The notes under the pieces: generated by a model
What the model saw: the letters and a program-made list of their open reading frames with translations, nothing else
What the model was told of the DNA's origin: nothing
The model's database searches: none
NCBI GenBank assembly: GCA_020348925.1
Contig: CP070758.1
Span: 4,191,586-4,255,585, forward strand
Origin: Gemmatimonadota bacterium
GTDB taxonomy: Bacteria > JBHIER01 > G020348925
DNA length: 64,000 nt
Reading direction: 5' to 3'
Position numbers and translations under genes: made by a program
In this document: one piece after another, positions 27,938-37,022 of the stretch
How the letters are laid out: the number at the start of each line of letters is the position of its first letter
Numbering within the stretch: the stretch's first letter is position 1

Positions 27938-29896
27938 TCATTTCCTCTCATTTTTTTGGACGTTCTTCAACAAAACCTCATATTCAAGAGGATGCTCCTT
28001 GATCATTTCCTCCTCTGAAATTCTGCCCGTAATACATGTGGTTTTCATGGGAAAGGTTTCCGGATCAAAGAAGACGAAGTAGAAATGCCACACAATAATA
28101 GCCAGGGTGGCTAGGATTGCTTCATAGTAGTGAACGACAGTAGCGACGTCCATGATAACTTTTGGAAATGTTTTCATGGCTGCATTCTCGAACCACAGGA
28201 TGAGGCCTGAAACCCCCATGACGAATGTTCCCCAAACGAGGGCCCAATACTCCGCTTTTTCGGCATAATTGTACCGCCCGTACTTCGGTCTCTCTTTGGA
28301 AAGCCCCACCAGGTAGAGAAACATTTGGACGACATCCCGCATATCCTGAAAATTTGGAAGAAGCGCCACAATCTGTTCACGGCCCCGTTTTGTGAAGGCT
28401 ATGTAAAAGGCATGATATACTGCCAGGATGATAAAAATCCCCCCTGCCAGTCGGTGCACAAACCCACGCAGGGCGAACATTCCAGGGATTTTCAGCAGGG
28501 GAGCAACCAACCAGCATTCAGGGAATTTTAATGCGAAGCCCGTAATAACGAGGATAAAGAAGCTGGTGAACAAGATGAAATGTTGCACCCGCTCATTGAG
28601 TGTCAGTCGGACAAACTCCTTATCGCCTAAGGTTTCAGGTTCGTGTTCACGAATTCCTTTAAATTTGGCGATGATTTTCTTGAGCAGATCCAAACCATTA
28701 TGTAGGAGCATTCCCCCGATCACACACACTATGAGAATGATGTAAACGGCAGTGAGATAGTATATGGTTTTGTCTCTCTGGGGGGAGGGTAGAAGGTGAA
28801 TGGACCCAACGGCCACCTTCTCACCGACGTCAGGATGGCATCTCCCGCAGGTTGCAGGGAGATTGGCTTTGTTGACAGAGGAGCTCGGATCATCGTGCGG
28901 TCTGATATCATGGAGGCCGTGACAGTCCCCACAGGTGGCCGTTTTCGCGTCGCCGGACCTCGCTGCCAAGCCGTGGAAATCATCCAAATAACTTTCAACA
29001 ATGCCCGGGGTGAGTCCGTACTTGGCAAGAATTCTGTCGGAACTGTGGCACCAGATGCAATCACCGACCGAAGGATCTCCCTTGTAGAGGAGCTCACCCG
29101 TCTCCCAAGGTTTCGAAAAGACGTGCTCCCCGTGACAATCACTGCACGTCGGTGCATCCGCGGCACCGGCCAGAACGGCCTTGGCATGGATCCCTTCCAG
29201 GTAAGCATCCTGTTCTTCAGGATGGCACGATCCGCATGTTTTGTGGATTTTGAGCCGATTGATCATCGACTCCGGGTCAGTGGCCGACTTCAAAGTGTGA
29301 CTGCCATGGCAATCGTTACAGGCGGCTGCTCCAAACGACTCATTTTCCGTAAGTGCGACAAAATGGATGCCGTTCTTGTATCCATCTGTTGGATAGGGTC
29401 CAGGCGTCGACAGCTGCTCAACGTGCCGATGATCGGCATGGCACTTCGCACACATCTGGACAATGTTGGGAGGATACAACTTCGACTTCTCATCATCCTC
29501 CGTCAGAATATAATGGGCACCATGACACCCAGAGCACGTGGGAGCATCCTTCACCTTCTTGGCCAGAGCCTTTCCGTGGAGACTCTCCGCATAGAGTTCC
29601 TGAGCATCATCGTGACAGAGACCGCAATCAACAGGACCCGATGTCTCACCGGGGTGTGTTTCCATATCAACGTCGGTGTGGCAGCCACCACACTCAACGG
29701 GACCATGAACGGACTCTAAGAACCGCTCCTCGTCTACAAAGAGAGAAATTTCAACACCCTCTTCCGTCTCCATGGTCAACGTACTGTCCCCGTGGCAGGC
29801 AGAGCAATCGTTATCCGGACCGGCCGCAGCCGGTGTTGCTCCAAGAAACAAAAAATACACAGGAAACATCCACATGAAAGGTCTTGGGAAACGCAT
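27938..29896 (-). CDS. Undecaheme cytochrome c fused to FdnI/HydC-type cytochrome b (CbcL-like)
   Basis: 652 residues. A signal sequence (residues 1-25, ending PAAA) exports residues 31-365, which contain eleven CxxCH heme sites: CSACH, CGGCH, CGLCH, CSGCH, CAKCH, CNDCH, CGSCH, CSDCH, CIWCH, CGDCH and CGRCH. Several extra histidines (ESVHG, ESLHG, GIHAK, DFHG) could be distal ligands. Residues 385-620 form a membrane domain with about five helices and well-placed histidines (MLLHNG, ERVQHFILF, VHRLAGG, VYHAFY, VVHYYEA, VWHFYF), like the cytochrome b of formate dehydrogenase-N and hydrogenases. This c-b fusion recalls CbcL of Geobacter, a menaquinol oxidase that feeds periplasmic cytochromes. 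Here it lies near fdhAB, which have no separate FdnI, so it may take electrons from formate or from menaquinol; that is inference. GGAG precedes the ATG. Confidence 0.85.
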   Translation of the reverse strand: MRFPRPFMWMFPVYFLFLGATPAAAGPDNDCSACHGDSTLTMETEEGVEISLFVDEERFLESVHGPVECGGCHTDVDMETHPGETSGPVDCGLCHDDAQELYAESLHGKALAKKVKDAPTCSGCHGAHYILTEDDEKSKLYPPNIVQMCAKCHADHRHVEQLSTPGPYPTDGYKNGIHFVALTENESFGAAACNDCHGSHTLKSATDPESMINRLKIHKTCGSCHPEEQDAYLEGIHAKAVLAGAADAPTCSDCHGEHVFSKPWETGELLYKGDPSVGDCIWCHSSDRILAKYGLTPGIVESYLDDFHGLAARSGDAKTATCGDCHGLHDIRPHDDPSSSVNKANLPATCGRCHPDVGEKVAVGSIHLLPSPQRDKTIYYLTAVYIILIVCVIGGMLLHNGLDLLKKIIAKFKGIREHEPETLGDKEFVRLTLNERVQHFILFTSFFILVITGFALKFPECWLVAPLLKIPGMFALRGFVHRLAGGIFIILAVYHAFYIAFTKRGREQIVALLPNFQDMRDVVQMFLYLVGLSKERPKYGRYNYAEKAEYWALVWGTFVMGVSGLILWFENAAMKTFPKVIMDVATVVHYYEAILATLAIIVWHFYFVFFDPETFPMKTTCITGRISEEEMIKEHPLEYEVLLKNVQKNERK

Positions 29897-30127
29897 TGAT
29901 TTACTCCATCTGCATCGTCTTTTTTGTTATCACAATGATCAACTTTAATAATTATGGTAGCTTGATTGCTCAATACCATCGTTCAAAGGATTTAAATATA
30001 TAAAAAATTGATTTGGTATGCATTAAGAAATCTGGTTTTTTGTATGATTGAGAATAAAAAAGGGGGACACACTACTCTGGGAGTGAAGTGATTACAATGA
30101 AGAGTTCATCAGGGGTGGGTTGGATGC

Positions 30128-30167
30128 CACTGTCGCCGGGATCACACAAAGGATCCCGGCGACAGTG
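30128..30167 (-). terminator. Long perfect hairpin after the tetraheme cytochrome gene
   Basis: Sixteen base pairs (30128-30143 with 30152-30167) and an 8-base loop, starting ten bases after the stop of the gene ending at 30177. No T-run follows on the minus strand, so it may act as an mRNA 3' stabiliser or a factor-assisted terminator. Confidence 0.7.
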
Positions 30168-30176
30168 TCCAACACG

Positions 30177-30788
30177 TTACTCCTTTTTTTCGGTCTCTTC
30201 AGGAGGGTACGGATGCGCTATTGCCTGAACGGCTTCTTTGAATTTGAAAGGTTTGTACGTCGGACTGTTTTTGTTGTGGCATGTCACGCAGAGTTCCTCG
30301 GTCTGGTCCCACAGACCCACTTCCTTGCGATCCTGTGTTCCTGCTCTCAAAGCTTTCATCACCTTGTTCGACCAATAGTCCGAACCCGGACCGTGACAGG
30401 CTTCGCAACTCACACCCTCCTCGTACGTCAGGCGTTCGCTCTTGAGGCTGTCAGGAACTCCATATGCTGTCACATGACAGGGCAAACACTCGGCGGCCTT
30501 CTGGGGTTCCGTCTTCAGCTCGAGCTTCTTGGCGAGTTCAAGAGACTGTTCGCTCGCCAATTCCGCAAATGCCTTGGCGTGAGGTCCACTCTCCCACACC
30601 TTGGATTGGGCGCCGATCTTACTTCCCAAGTGGCATGGTTTGCATTTCTTATACCCGACATACGAGAAAACCTTTTCAGGAGCTTTTATCTTCTCGGTCT
30701 TGGCCTCCTCCTGATCGCTGCACATGGTGCCCACTGCAAATATGAGACCCATGGCAACGAGTACGGCCAAGAGTTTTAAAAATCTCAT
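30177..30788 (-). CDS. Tetraheme cytochrome c (c554-like)
   Basis: 203 residues. A signal sequence (MRFLKLLAVLVAMGLIFAV) ends in GTMCSDQ; the cysteine might be lipidated although the lipobox is poor. Four CxxCH sites follow: CKPCH, CLPCH, CEACH and CVTCH, spaced as in cytochrome c554-type proteins, with GPHAKAF giving a likely distal histidine. It is predicted to be a periplasmic or membrane-anchored electron carrier. The gene is 59 bases behind a porin gene and is followed by a long hairpin, so porin plus cytochrome form one unit. That pairing is typical of porin-cytochrome conduits, but an outer-surface cytochrome is not seen here. Confidence 0.82.
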   Translation of the reverse strand: MRFLKLLAVLVAMGLIFAVGTMCSDQEEAKTEKIKAPEKVFSYVGYKKCKPCHLGSKIGAQSKVWESGPHAKAFAELASEQSLELAKKLELKTEPQKAAECLPCHVTAYGVPDSLKSERLTYEEGVSCEACHGPGSDYWSNKVMKALRAGTQDRKEVGLWDQTEELCVTCHNKNSPTYKPFKFKEAVQAIAHPYPPEETEKKE

Positions 30789-30847
30789 ATGGTACCCTCC
30801 TTTCCATACATCTCCGTTCCAGAAGGGACGGGTAAACGACTCTAAGC

Positions 30848-31894
30848 CTATGGAGCAACGTGGAATTGGAGTAAGATCAAATCGTTGTCGATGGACTCGT
30901 CCATCCCCCAGTCTTCCTGCTCCATTTTGTGGATGAAGTTGAGGTAGATCATCGCATTCCAGGAATCGATATAATGGTTCACACCCAAGGTGATCCAGGT
31001 CCAGGCATCTTCTTTCGACTCGCTGTCAGTATTCGGGTCAACGAAATCGTAGCGTCCAAGAATCCCCCACTGCGCATTGACCTTGTACTCGGCATGAGCA
31101 TAGTAACTCATACTTGATACGTCATCAGCGTTCCCGAACATTTCCTGGGTCCTGGAAATGAACTCAACTGTACCCTCAAACTGCTCATGCATGAACGAGG
31201 CAAAACCGCCGAACATATTGGTTGCAAGGTCCTCGTCTTCTGAAAGAAGAAGATTCCCTAACCAGGCATAGCCTCCGATATGGAGCATCGATGCCATCTC
31301 CTTCTTCCAGTCAACACGTAAGAGGACATCCTTGGCGTCATTGTCATCAGACCAGTTGTTGGTACAGATTCCATCGCAGTCACTTCCATTGAAGACACCC
31401 ACATTAAAGTTCCACATACCGGCTTCATTCTCAATCTGGGTGTCAGTTTGAAAACCGACCTGACGCCAAACAGCAAATCCATATCCGGAATGGAGAAATA
31501 GCGGGTAGTTAATCATATTGAGCTTGCCGGTATGCATGGGCATGTATTTAGTGAAGTTGGGGAGAAACCGACCTATGATGATGCTCGTCTTTGGAATGTA
31601 ATTGAGGAGGATCATCTTGTAATCCAGAATAGCAGGTGCCCCCACAAACTCAGTCTGGACAAAATATTTTACACGATCAGGGCAGATGGTACCAGACAAG
31701 AGAAGTCTGGCTCTGTTCAACGTGAATTGACCGTTCGTGACTAGCGAGTCCTCCTCCAAGCTATAGTCAAAACGAGATTGTAATATGGCCCCAATTTTCA
31801 GGTCGCCCTTGCCCACCTTCACTTCGGCCAACTGCGCTGAGGCCACGCTGGCTATAAAAAACACCGCAATTCCTATCACCATTAACCTTTTCAT
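30848..31894 (-). CDS. Outer-membrane beta-barrel porin (phosphate-selective porin O/P type)
   Basis: 348 residues with a clear signal peptide (MKRLMVIGIAVFFIASVASA). The mature part alternates hydrophobic and polar residues in strands (KIGAILQSRFDYSLEE, FTLNRARLLLSGTI, YFVQTEFVGA), and ends in an aromatic-rich strand (LILLQFHVAP). It resembles OprO/OprP-like porins often found next to cytochromes in respiratory clusters. It might pass small anions or ensheath a cytochrome; the sequence cannot distinguish these. AGGAGG precedes the ATG. Confidence 0.75.
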   Translation of the reverse strand: MKRLMVIGIAVFFIASVASAQLAEVKVGKGDLKIGAILQSRFDYSLEEDSLVTNGQFTLNRARLLLSGTICPDRVKYFVQTEFVGAPAILDYKMILLNYIPKTSIIIGRFLPNFTKYMPMHTGKLNMINYPLFLHSGYGFAVWRQVGFQTDTQIENEAGMWNFNVGVFNGSDCDGICTNNWSDDNDAKDVLLRVDWKKEMASMLHIGGYAWLGNLLLSEDEDLATNMFGGFASFMHEQFEGTVEFISRTQEMFGNADDVSSMSYYAHAEYKVNAQWGILGRYDFVDPNTDSESKEDAWTWITLGVNHYIDSWNAMIYLNFIHKMEQEDWGMDESIDNDLILLQFHVAP

Positions 31895-32090
31895 CTCATT
31901 CTCCTCCTTTTAAATTAAGATCGCAAACAAATGTTCCCATCCTTCTCTGCCCAAAAACACAGGTGAAATGGCCGATCAAATCACCCCATACACACCTCCT
32001 TTCTTTTTTCCCATACATCTTTCTCCGTCTGTTTATCCTCTCAATGTATCGACCTCCTTTCAAACCCCATATATCCCTCCTCTATCTTAC

Positions 32091-33233
32091 TTATTCCTGG
32101 TTCAAATATCCCTCTTTCTTTAATTCCTGATACAGATCTTTCCCCTCCCCAAGACTCATAAAAATGAGTTGAGAACTGATTGTGGCTGATGTCACCGCAT
32201 CAACCTCCGGATCGAAATCGAACGCCTCCAGGAGTGACCTGCCCTCGAGTCGATCCCTCATCTTCCCGACATCCTTATCATCCCACTCCCAATTGCCCTT
32301 CTTCGTCAGGTGAACCGGATCGAAACGAAGAATGATTCCCTCTTCGTCAAAGACATAGATGAAATGGATGTCGTGACACACATCGCAGAAGGAGGCCCTT
32401 GAAACAATTTTAGCGAAGCGCTTCTTCTGTCCGTCATCACAGGAAAGATTTCCTACGTAGACAACACCCGCTTCCGGGAGGTTGACTCTCTTCATTTCCG
32501 TCACCCTTCCACCCGTATCCTCCATGGAACGCGTGATCATATCGACGAGTTCCTCCTCTGACAGAGCGGGTTTTATCTCCTCCTTCACTTGAATCGGCAC
32601 CTCGGAGGATCGCCGCAGGGTGAGCAAACCCACATCATACTGAAGGACCGCCCGTATCTCTTCCACAAAACCCTTATCGGAATAGATCACCCCCCTGTGA
32701 GCACTGGCAACGATTCTGTGGCCTTGACTATCCTTTCGGAGTAAAATGGTGAACGGCGTTTTGGGACTTCCAACAGCGTCATAAGCCACGAAGTCGGCAT
32801 CAGGCACAAGGGGAAACTGAACTCCCGTCTCCCCGCGGAACACCTCCAGCTGGTGACGCGTGTTGCCGGCTCCGACACCGATCATCTTGACTCTGTCACG
32901 AAGGTTCGCATCGGCCTCAATGGCGTTATATGCCAGAACAAAGACCGGTGCTTGCACCTGACAGTGAAAACAGTACTTATTCAAGAACTCGACAACCACC
33001 AACTCTTCCTCGATATCCTCGACCGTGAAGGTCTCCTCATCCCCGAGACCGAGATACTCCCGCTCCCTCTCATTTAAAACGTTGGGAAAGGCAAGATCCG
33101 GAAACACATCCCCCAGCCTGAGTATCGGGCTTCGATCCTCATTGAGGGCCGAAGATCCCCAAAGCAGGGATATCCAGAGGACCACTATCCCTGGGAAACG
33201 AATCAGCAGGAAAGTATGTTTCGCAGTATGCAT
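32091..33233 (-). CDS. Exported thioredoxin-like protein with a CxxCH heme motif and FMN-binding-like tail
   Basis: 380 residues from the ATG at 33233, with GAAGGG upstream and a hydrophobic export signal (about 8-30); a GTG at 33269 overlapping the fdhE stop is the alternative. Residues 40-200 look like a TlpA-type thioredoxin domain with CFHC at 88-91. The C-terminal part has CDVCH at 283-287, a possible c-type heme site, and DAVTSATISS near 345-354, which resembles the threonine motif where FMN is attached in FMN_bind domains. A periplasmic redox protein serving cytochrome or formate dehydrogenase maturation is plausible. I know no named protein with this order of parts. Confidence 0.55.
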   Translation of the reverse strand: MHTAKHTFLLIRFPGIVVLWISLLWGSSALNEDRSPILRLGDVFPDLAFPNVLNEREREYLGLGDEETFTVEDIEEELVVVEFLNKYCFHCQVQAPVFVLAYNAIEADANLRDRVKMIGVGAGNTRHQLEVFRGETGVQFPLVPDADFVAYDAVGSPKTPFTILLRKDSQGHRIVASAHRGVIYSDKGFVEEIRAVLQYDVGLLTLRRSSEVPIQVKEEIKPALSEEELVDMITRSMEDTGGRVTEMKRVNLPEAGVVYVGNLSCDDGQKKRFAKIVSRASFCDVCHDIHFIYVFDEEGIILRFDPVHLTKKGNWEWDDKDVGKMRDRLEGRSLLEAFDFDPEVDAVTSATISSQLIFMSLGEGKDLYQELKKEGYLNQE

Positions 33234-33265
33234 TTCGAAAATCCCTTCTTCCTTCTCTTCATGCT

Positions 33266-34174
33266 TCACCCGTTCCTGGCAAGAGGTTCCTCTTCAATCC
33301 CAAATAAGTATTGCCCGGGATTCCGAAATCCCTCTTGAGCAGCCAAGATGTCCAGAAAAATGGTGGCCAAGTTTTCGACGGCAAGAATCACCTCTTTGCC
33401 TTCCTCCATCTTGCGCTCATCGACCGTCTTTATATATCTTTTACACGCATCGCACACATCCACCCGATAAGGGCTCCCCTCGTCGACGAAGAAGAACCTC
33501 AACGTCTCGTGATCGTCGTTGAGACAATAAGGACACTGAAGGCGGCGAAAGGCCCACTCAGTACTGCACAAGGAACACTGAAAAATACGGCGTCCCTCCT
33601 CTTTTTCCAGTGCGGCCATAATTGGCTCGTGGCCGCATACCGGACAAAACGGCTCCACCCATTTGGCGTCCTTAACCGTATTCATCACTTTGCTAGCCAA
33701 CAGTTCGAAAAAAGGCTTGACCGTCTGGATTCCGAGATACTGAAGATGTTCGCCGTCCACTTCGAACTCTCTTGATAACAATTCGAAATAATGCACATCT
33801 CTTTCTGCGGCCTTGCGGACAAACTCCCTGATATCGAACGAGGTATCGTTCACTGTTTTTCTGAGACGCTGGATATCATCAGAGTCCCCTGGTCCATATT
33901 TTTCCAGAGTATCACAGATATTCCGGAACAGATCCTCAAAAGGTACACCTTCGAGCGTGATATGCGTAAAATCCAAAAGATGAACGCCATCCTTCATTTT
34001 CTGAGCCATCTCCGGCGAAGAGATGCCGATCGACAACCTCTTGTTTTCCAAATTTTTCTTGAATTCCAACTGGTGCCGAGTGAGATCTTTGAAAAAAGAA
34101 ACGAGTTCTTGCGGTACATGCTCGTTCTTTCGGAGTAACTCGATCTCTACTTCAATAGTGTCCCAGGATACCAT
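33266..34174 (-). CDS. fdhE: Formate dehydrogenase accessory protein FdhE
   Basis: 302 residues from the ATG at 34174; a TTG at 34204 would add ten residues. Four rubredoxin-like CxxC pairs are visible: CPVCG, CSLC, CPYC and CDAC, which bind iron in known FdhE. FdhE helps assemble or activate respiratory formate dehydrogenases before Tat export. It lies between fdhD and the thioredoxin-like gene in a mobA-fdhD-fdhE unit, matching the Tat-exported selenoenzyme at 37023-40040. Confidence 0.9.
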   Translation of the reverse strand: MVSWDTIEVEIELLRKNEHVPQELVSFFKDLTRHQLEFKKNLENKRLSIGISSPEMAQKMKDGVHLLDFTHITLEGVPFEDLFRNICDTLEKYGPGDSDDIQRLRKTVNDTSFDIREFVRKAAERDVHYFELLSREFEVDGEHLQYLGIQTVKPFFELLASKVMNTVKDAKWVEPFCPVCGHEPIMAALEKEEGRRIFQCSLCSTEWAFRRLQCPYCLNDDHETLRFFFVDEGSPYRVDVCDACKRYIKTVDERKMEEGKEVILAVENLATIFLDILAAQEGFRNPGQYLFGIEEEPLARNG

Positions 34175-34300
34175 ATATAGGTGTTTCCATAAAGAAGTCC
34201 ACAAAATAGCCGAAAAATAATTTCAGAAATTATAACATTATATGAGGTAAAAGTCAAGTGTTTTTTTAAGATCATCCCACATTTTTTCCAAAGGACAGAC

Positions 34301-35101
34301 TTAGAAGAGGGGGACGGATTCGGCTTTTTGAACCACCCGTTCATCTCCAGAATAGACGGTCAGTCTCGCACCTCTGACAAATCCAATGAGTGTAACTTTG
34401 AGTTTTTTTGCGAGATGAATGGCTAAATCCGTAGGCCCAGATCTGGACACAAGCATCGGTACTGCCTGCTTGGCCACCTTGATGAGCATCTCTGACGTCA
34501 ATCTTCCACTCGTTACCATAATCTTATCGTCCGTCCTGATTTCTTCTAAAAAACACTCTCCCAATATCTTATCAATTGCATTATGTCTCCCTATATCCTC
34601 TCTGAACATCACAATCTCATCTCCCAGACACAGTGCACACGTGTGCACGCCTCCTGTCGCTTTGAAAAGCTCTGATTTTCCATTCACTTCCCTCATGAGG
34701 TTCCGGATAGTGCTTGGCATAACCCGGACCTTCGACGTGACAGGTCGACATTGCAGGCGATCGGCGGCATTGTAAAAGACGGCTCCTTTTCCACATCCCG
34801 ATGTGATGGTTCTTTTTTGAAAGATTTCTCTGGGGAACTCTATATCACGTGATGTCTGAACACTCACCGTTCCCCGATCCTCGGAAAACACGACCGATTG
34901 CACATCCTCCTTTTCTTGAAGGAAGCCCTCGGACAATAAGAAGCCGACGGCCAAATTTTTCTGGTAAGAGGGAGTACACAACAAGGTGACGAGCTCCTGA
35001 CCGTTGAGAACAACGGTCAGGGGTGTTTCCCGAGCTACGACATCCTCCATTCTATTTTCTTTATCCTCCGAAATGCGAAGGATCTCGACACCTTCCGTCA
35101 C
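34301..35101 (-). CDS. fdhD: Formate dehydrogenase sulfurtransferase FdhD
   Basis: 266 residues, starting at a GTG (35101) seven bases after mobA. The mobile-loop CxxC motif GGVHTCALCLGDE that accepts sulfur from IscS is present, followed by REDIGRHNAIDKILG, a strong family signature. FdhD sulfurates the molybdenum-bis-MGD cofactor, which is essential for formate dehydrogenase activity. Confidence 0.95.
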   Translation of the reverse strand: MTEGVEILRISEDKENRMEDVVARETPLTVVLNGQELVTLLCTPSYQKNLAVGFLLSEGFLQEKEDVQSVVFSEDRGTVSVQTSRDIEFPREIFQKRTITSGCGKGAVFYNAADRLQCRPVTSKVRVMPSTIRNLMREVNGKSELFKATGGVHTCALCLGDEIVMFREDIGRHNAIDKILGECFLEEIRTDDKIMVTSGRLTSEMLIKVAKQAVPMLVSRSGPTDLAIHLAKKLKVTLIGFVRGARLTVYSGDERVVQKAESVPLF

Positions 35102-35108
35102 CCCATGC

Positions 35109-35753
35109 TTACGACTCCTGGCCTTCGATAAGCGCCTTCATCTTCTGATAGTCCTCTCGATAATTGATATTGAAAAAGGTTCTGAGCTCGGGATCGAAAC
35201 GTTCAATCTCGTTCTGCTGGATATACTTCGTCCGAACCGACCCATAAAAGGACTGCAGCTTCAAAACGCCTCTTTGTAAATTGTTCTGGATGGGCTCGAG
35301 ACATGCCTTTGAATAGACGGCGTGCAAGGGCTCAAGACCGGCCGCAAGCTGGGGTACTACGACGTCAAATTTTTCGCAACCAACCAGCATATACCCAATG
35401 AGATCGGAATTGAGAAAGGGCATGTCGCAGGCGACGACAAAATTGTATTGCGTCTCAGAGACCGAGAGGCCCGTGTACAGTCCGCCCAATGGCCCTTTCC
35501 CAGAGACAATATCCCTGACTTTTGAAGCAACGGGAAAATCATATTCTTCGGGCTGATTCGTCACAAGAACAATTGTCTCACAGAGCGCATCCAGCGTTTC
35601 TATGATATCCAGGATAAGTGGGCGATCGCCCAGAGGCAGAAGGGCCTTATTCGTCGATATTCTGGTGCAACGCCCACCGGCAAGGATAATACCCGTTACG
35701 GATTCGTTCTTGTCGGCCCGGTGGTATTTTTTATGTGATTGATAAGGACTCAC
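35109..35753 (-). CDS. mobA: Molybdenum cofactor guanylyltransferase
   Basis: 214 residues, GTG start. The nucleotide-binding motif ILAGGRCTRISTNKALLPLG is near the N-terminus, then VVACDMPFLNSDLI, as in MobA. It adds GMP to molybdopterin to make MGD, the cofactor form used by FdhA. It is the first gene of the mobA-fdhD-fdhE unit, and a palindrome (35932-35947) lies in its promoter region. Confidence 0.9.
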   Translation of the reverse strand: MSPYQSHKKYHRADKNESVTGIILAGGRCTRISTNKALLPLGDRPLILDIIETLDALCETIVLVTNQPEEYDFPVASKVRDIVSGKGPLGGLYTGLSVSETQYNFVVACDMPFLNSDLIGYMLVGCEKFDVVVPQLAAGLEPLHAVYSKACLEPIQNNLQRGVLKLQSFYGSVRTKYIQQNEIERFDPELRTFFNINYREDYQKMKALIEGQES

Positions 35754-35931
35754 AAACGACTCAATTCAACTCTCAATCTCTTCCCAGTCAATCTCAGAAT
35801 TCTTTGTTCTTCTCACGCAACTCTCAAAAAAAATGATGATCATCCATTCTTTATCATGTTCTCGTCTCAGTCCCCACGTCGCCCTCATCATCTTGAGAGG
35901 CCTTGAAGAGACTATACGTTAAATTAATGAT

Positions 35932-35947
35932 ATTCCCCATGGGGAAT
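35932..35947. promoter_or_regulatory. Perfect 16-bp palindrome upstream of mobA
   Basis: ATTCCCCATGGGGAAT. On the minus strand TTGATT overlaps its start and TAATTT follows about 18 bases later, so the palindrome would sit between the -35 and -10 boxes, as repressor operators often do. The binding protein is unknown. Confidence 0.45.
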
Positions 35948-36168
35948 CAAGTCATTTTCCAGTAGACTCCAGTATTTTAGCCACGTTAGGAAATCCTTGA
36001 GGCCGTAACCCAATAGGGAGGAGTATGTTGAGGGAAACATGCTGCTGACGACCGATCGGAATCAAACTGATCAATCAACGTTCCATCTCCATTTTTTTCC
36101 AATGAGGGAGAAGCTCTTGAGGATTTTTCAGAGGAATCAATTCGGACATTTTCCGCGTCTCAACATGA

Positions 36169-36204
36169 AATACCCCGAGGTCTCTTCCGAGACCTCGGGG
36201 TATT
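36169..36204 (-). terminator. Terminator-like hairpin after fdhB
   Basis: Perfect 16-bp stem (36169-36184 with 36189-36204) and TTCC loop, 35 bases after the fdhB stop. No long T-run follows. Confidence 0.7.
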
Positions 36205-36238
36205 CGAAACCCGAACGTGACTCCTGAGATGCTCCTTC

Positions 36239-37018
36239 TTATGAAACTTCGACGTTCTCTTTCTCTCTCCTCATACCCTCCTCACGTCTCTTGAAGAGCA
36301 TACCCAGAAATCCCGCAGTAAGCCACACAGGTGCCATCGGCGAGAAGACTTTCTTCATCCCGTACTTCACCTTCGAAACCTCCCGCAACAGACCCATCTC
36401 AAACCGATCCTCGGCTTCGTGCAACAGATAGATCCAGCGCACGTCTTCCAGATCCATGAGTTGAGCGTTCGGATAGCTCTTCCCCAAATCCTGCAACCGC
36501 TTCTGAGCCAGAGCCATAATCTTATCACGGTCACCGAAGGTCAGTGTCCCGGTGGGACAGGCCTTGACACAGGCCGGCTTCAACCCATTGGCCACCCGAT
36601 CATGACAGAAGGTGCACTTGACCCACTCCGACTTGACATCGCTCCACCGAGGAATATCCCACGGGCACGCCTCGTTTAAGTCCTTCAACTGCTTCGTTTT
36701 GTCCGTGTAGACGACGCAGCCATTGTCGTCCACCACAATGGCCCCCGGAGCCTCATCATCGGCCGTCATCTTACAAGGAGGGTCAACACAGTGACGGCAC
36801 TGGTCCTTGAAGAAGTTCCATTTCATCTCGCCGCCCACAGAAAGCTCCTTGAAACGGACCACAGTGTACGTCATACCCGACAAATCGGGTGGGTTCTGGT
36901 AAGTGCCCCGGTTCTTCGTCTTCTCCGCCGGCAGTTCGTTCCACTGCTTGCAGGCCACCTGGCACCCCCGACACCCGATACACTTGGAAACGTCTATCAA
37001 AACCGATTTTCCAGCCAC
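36239..37018 (-). CDS. fdhB: Formate dehydrogenase iron-sulfur subunit
   Basis: 259 residues with four 4Fe-4S sets: CIGCRGCQVACKQW at the N-terminus, CRHCVDPPC, a cysteine in EACPWDIPRW, and CTFCHDR...ACVKACPTGT. It passes electrons from FdhA towards a membrane acceptor. Near the C-terminus PVWLTAGFLGMLF is hydrophobic and may be a membrane anchor, as in FdnH. The gene starts four bases after fdhA. No FdnI-type subunit follows; a hairpin ends the unit. The N-terminus lacks a Sec or Tat signal, so it would be carried across with FdhA. Confidence 0.92.
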   Translation of the reverse strand: MAGKSVLIDVSKCIGCRGCQVACKQWNELPAEKTKNRGTYQNPPDLSGMTYTVVRFKELSVGGEMKWNFFKDQCRHCVDPPCKMTADDEAPGAIVVDDNGCVVYTDKTKQLKDLNEACPWDIPRWSDVKSEWVKCTFCHDRVANGLKPACVKACPTGTLTFGDRDKIMALAQKRLQDLGKSYPNAQLMDLEDVRWIYLLHEAEDRFEMGLLREVSKVKYGMKKVFSPMAPVWLTAGFLGMLFKRREEGMRREKENVEVS

Positions 37019-37022
37019 TCTG

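Larger units (their letters stand above)
35754..36238. other. Intergenic region between fdhB and mobA
   Basis: 485 bases without a credible gene. It contains a terminator-like hairpin for fdhAB (36169-36204) and a palindrome (35932-35947) upstream of mobA. Confidence 0.6.
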
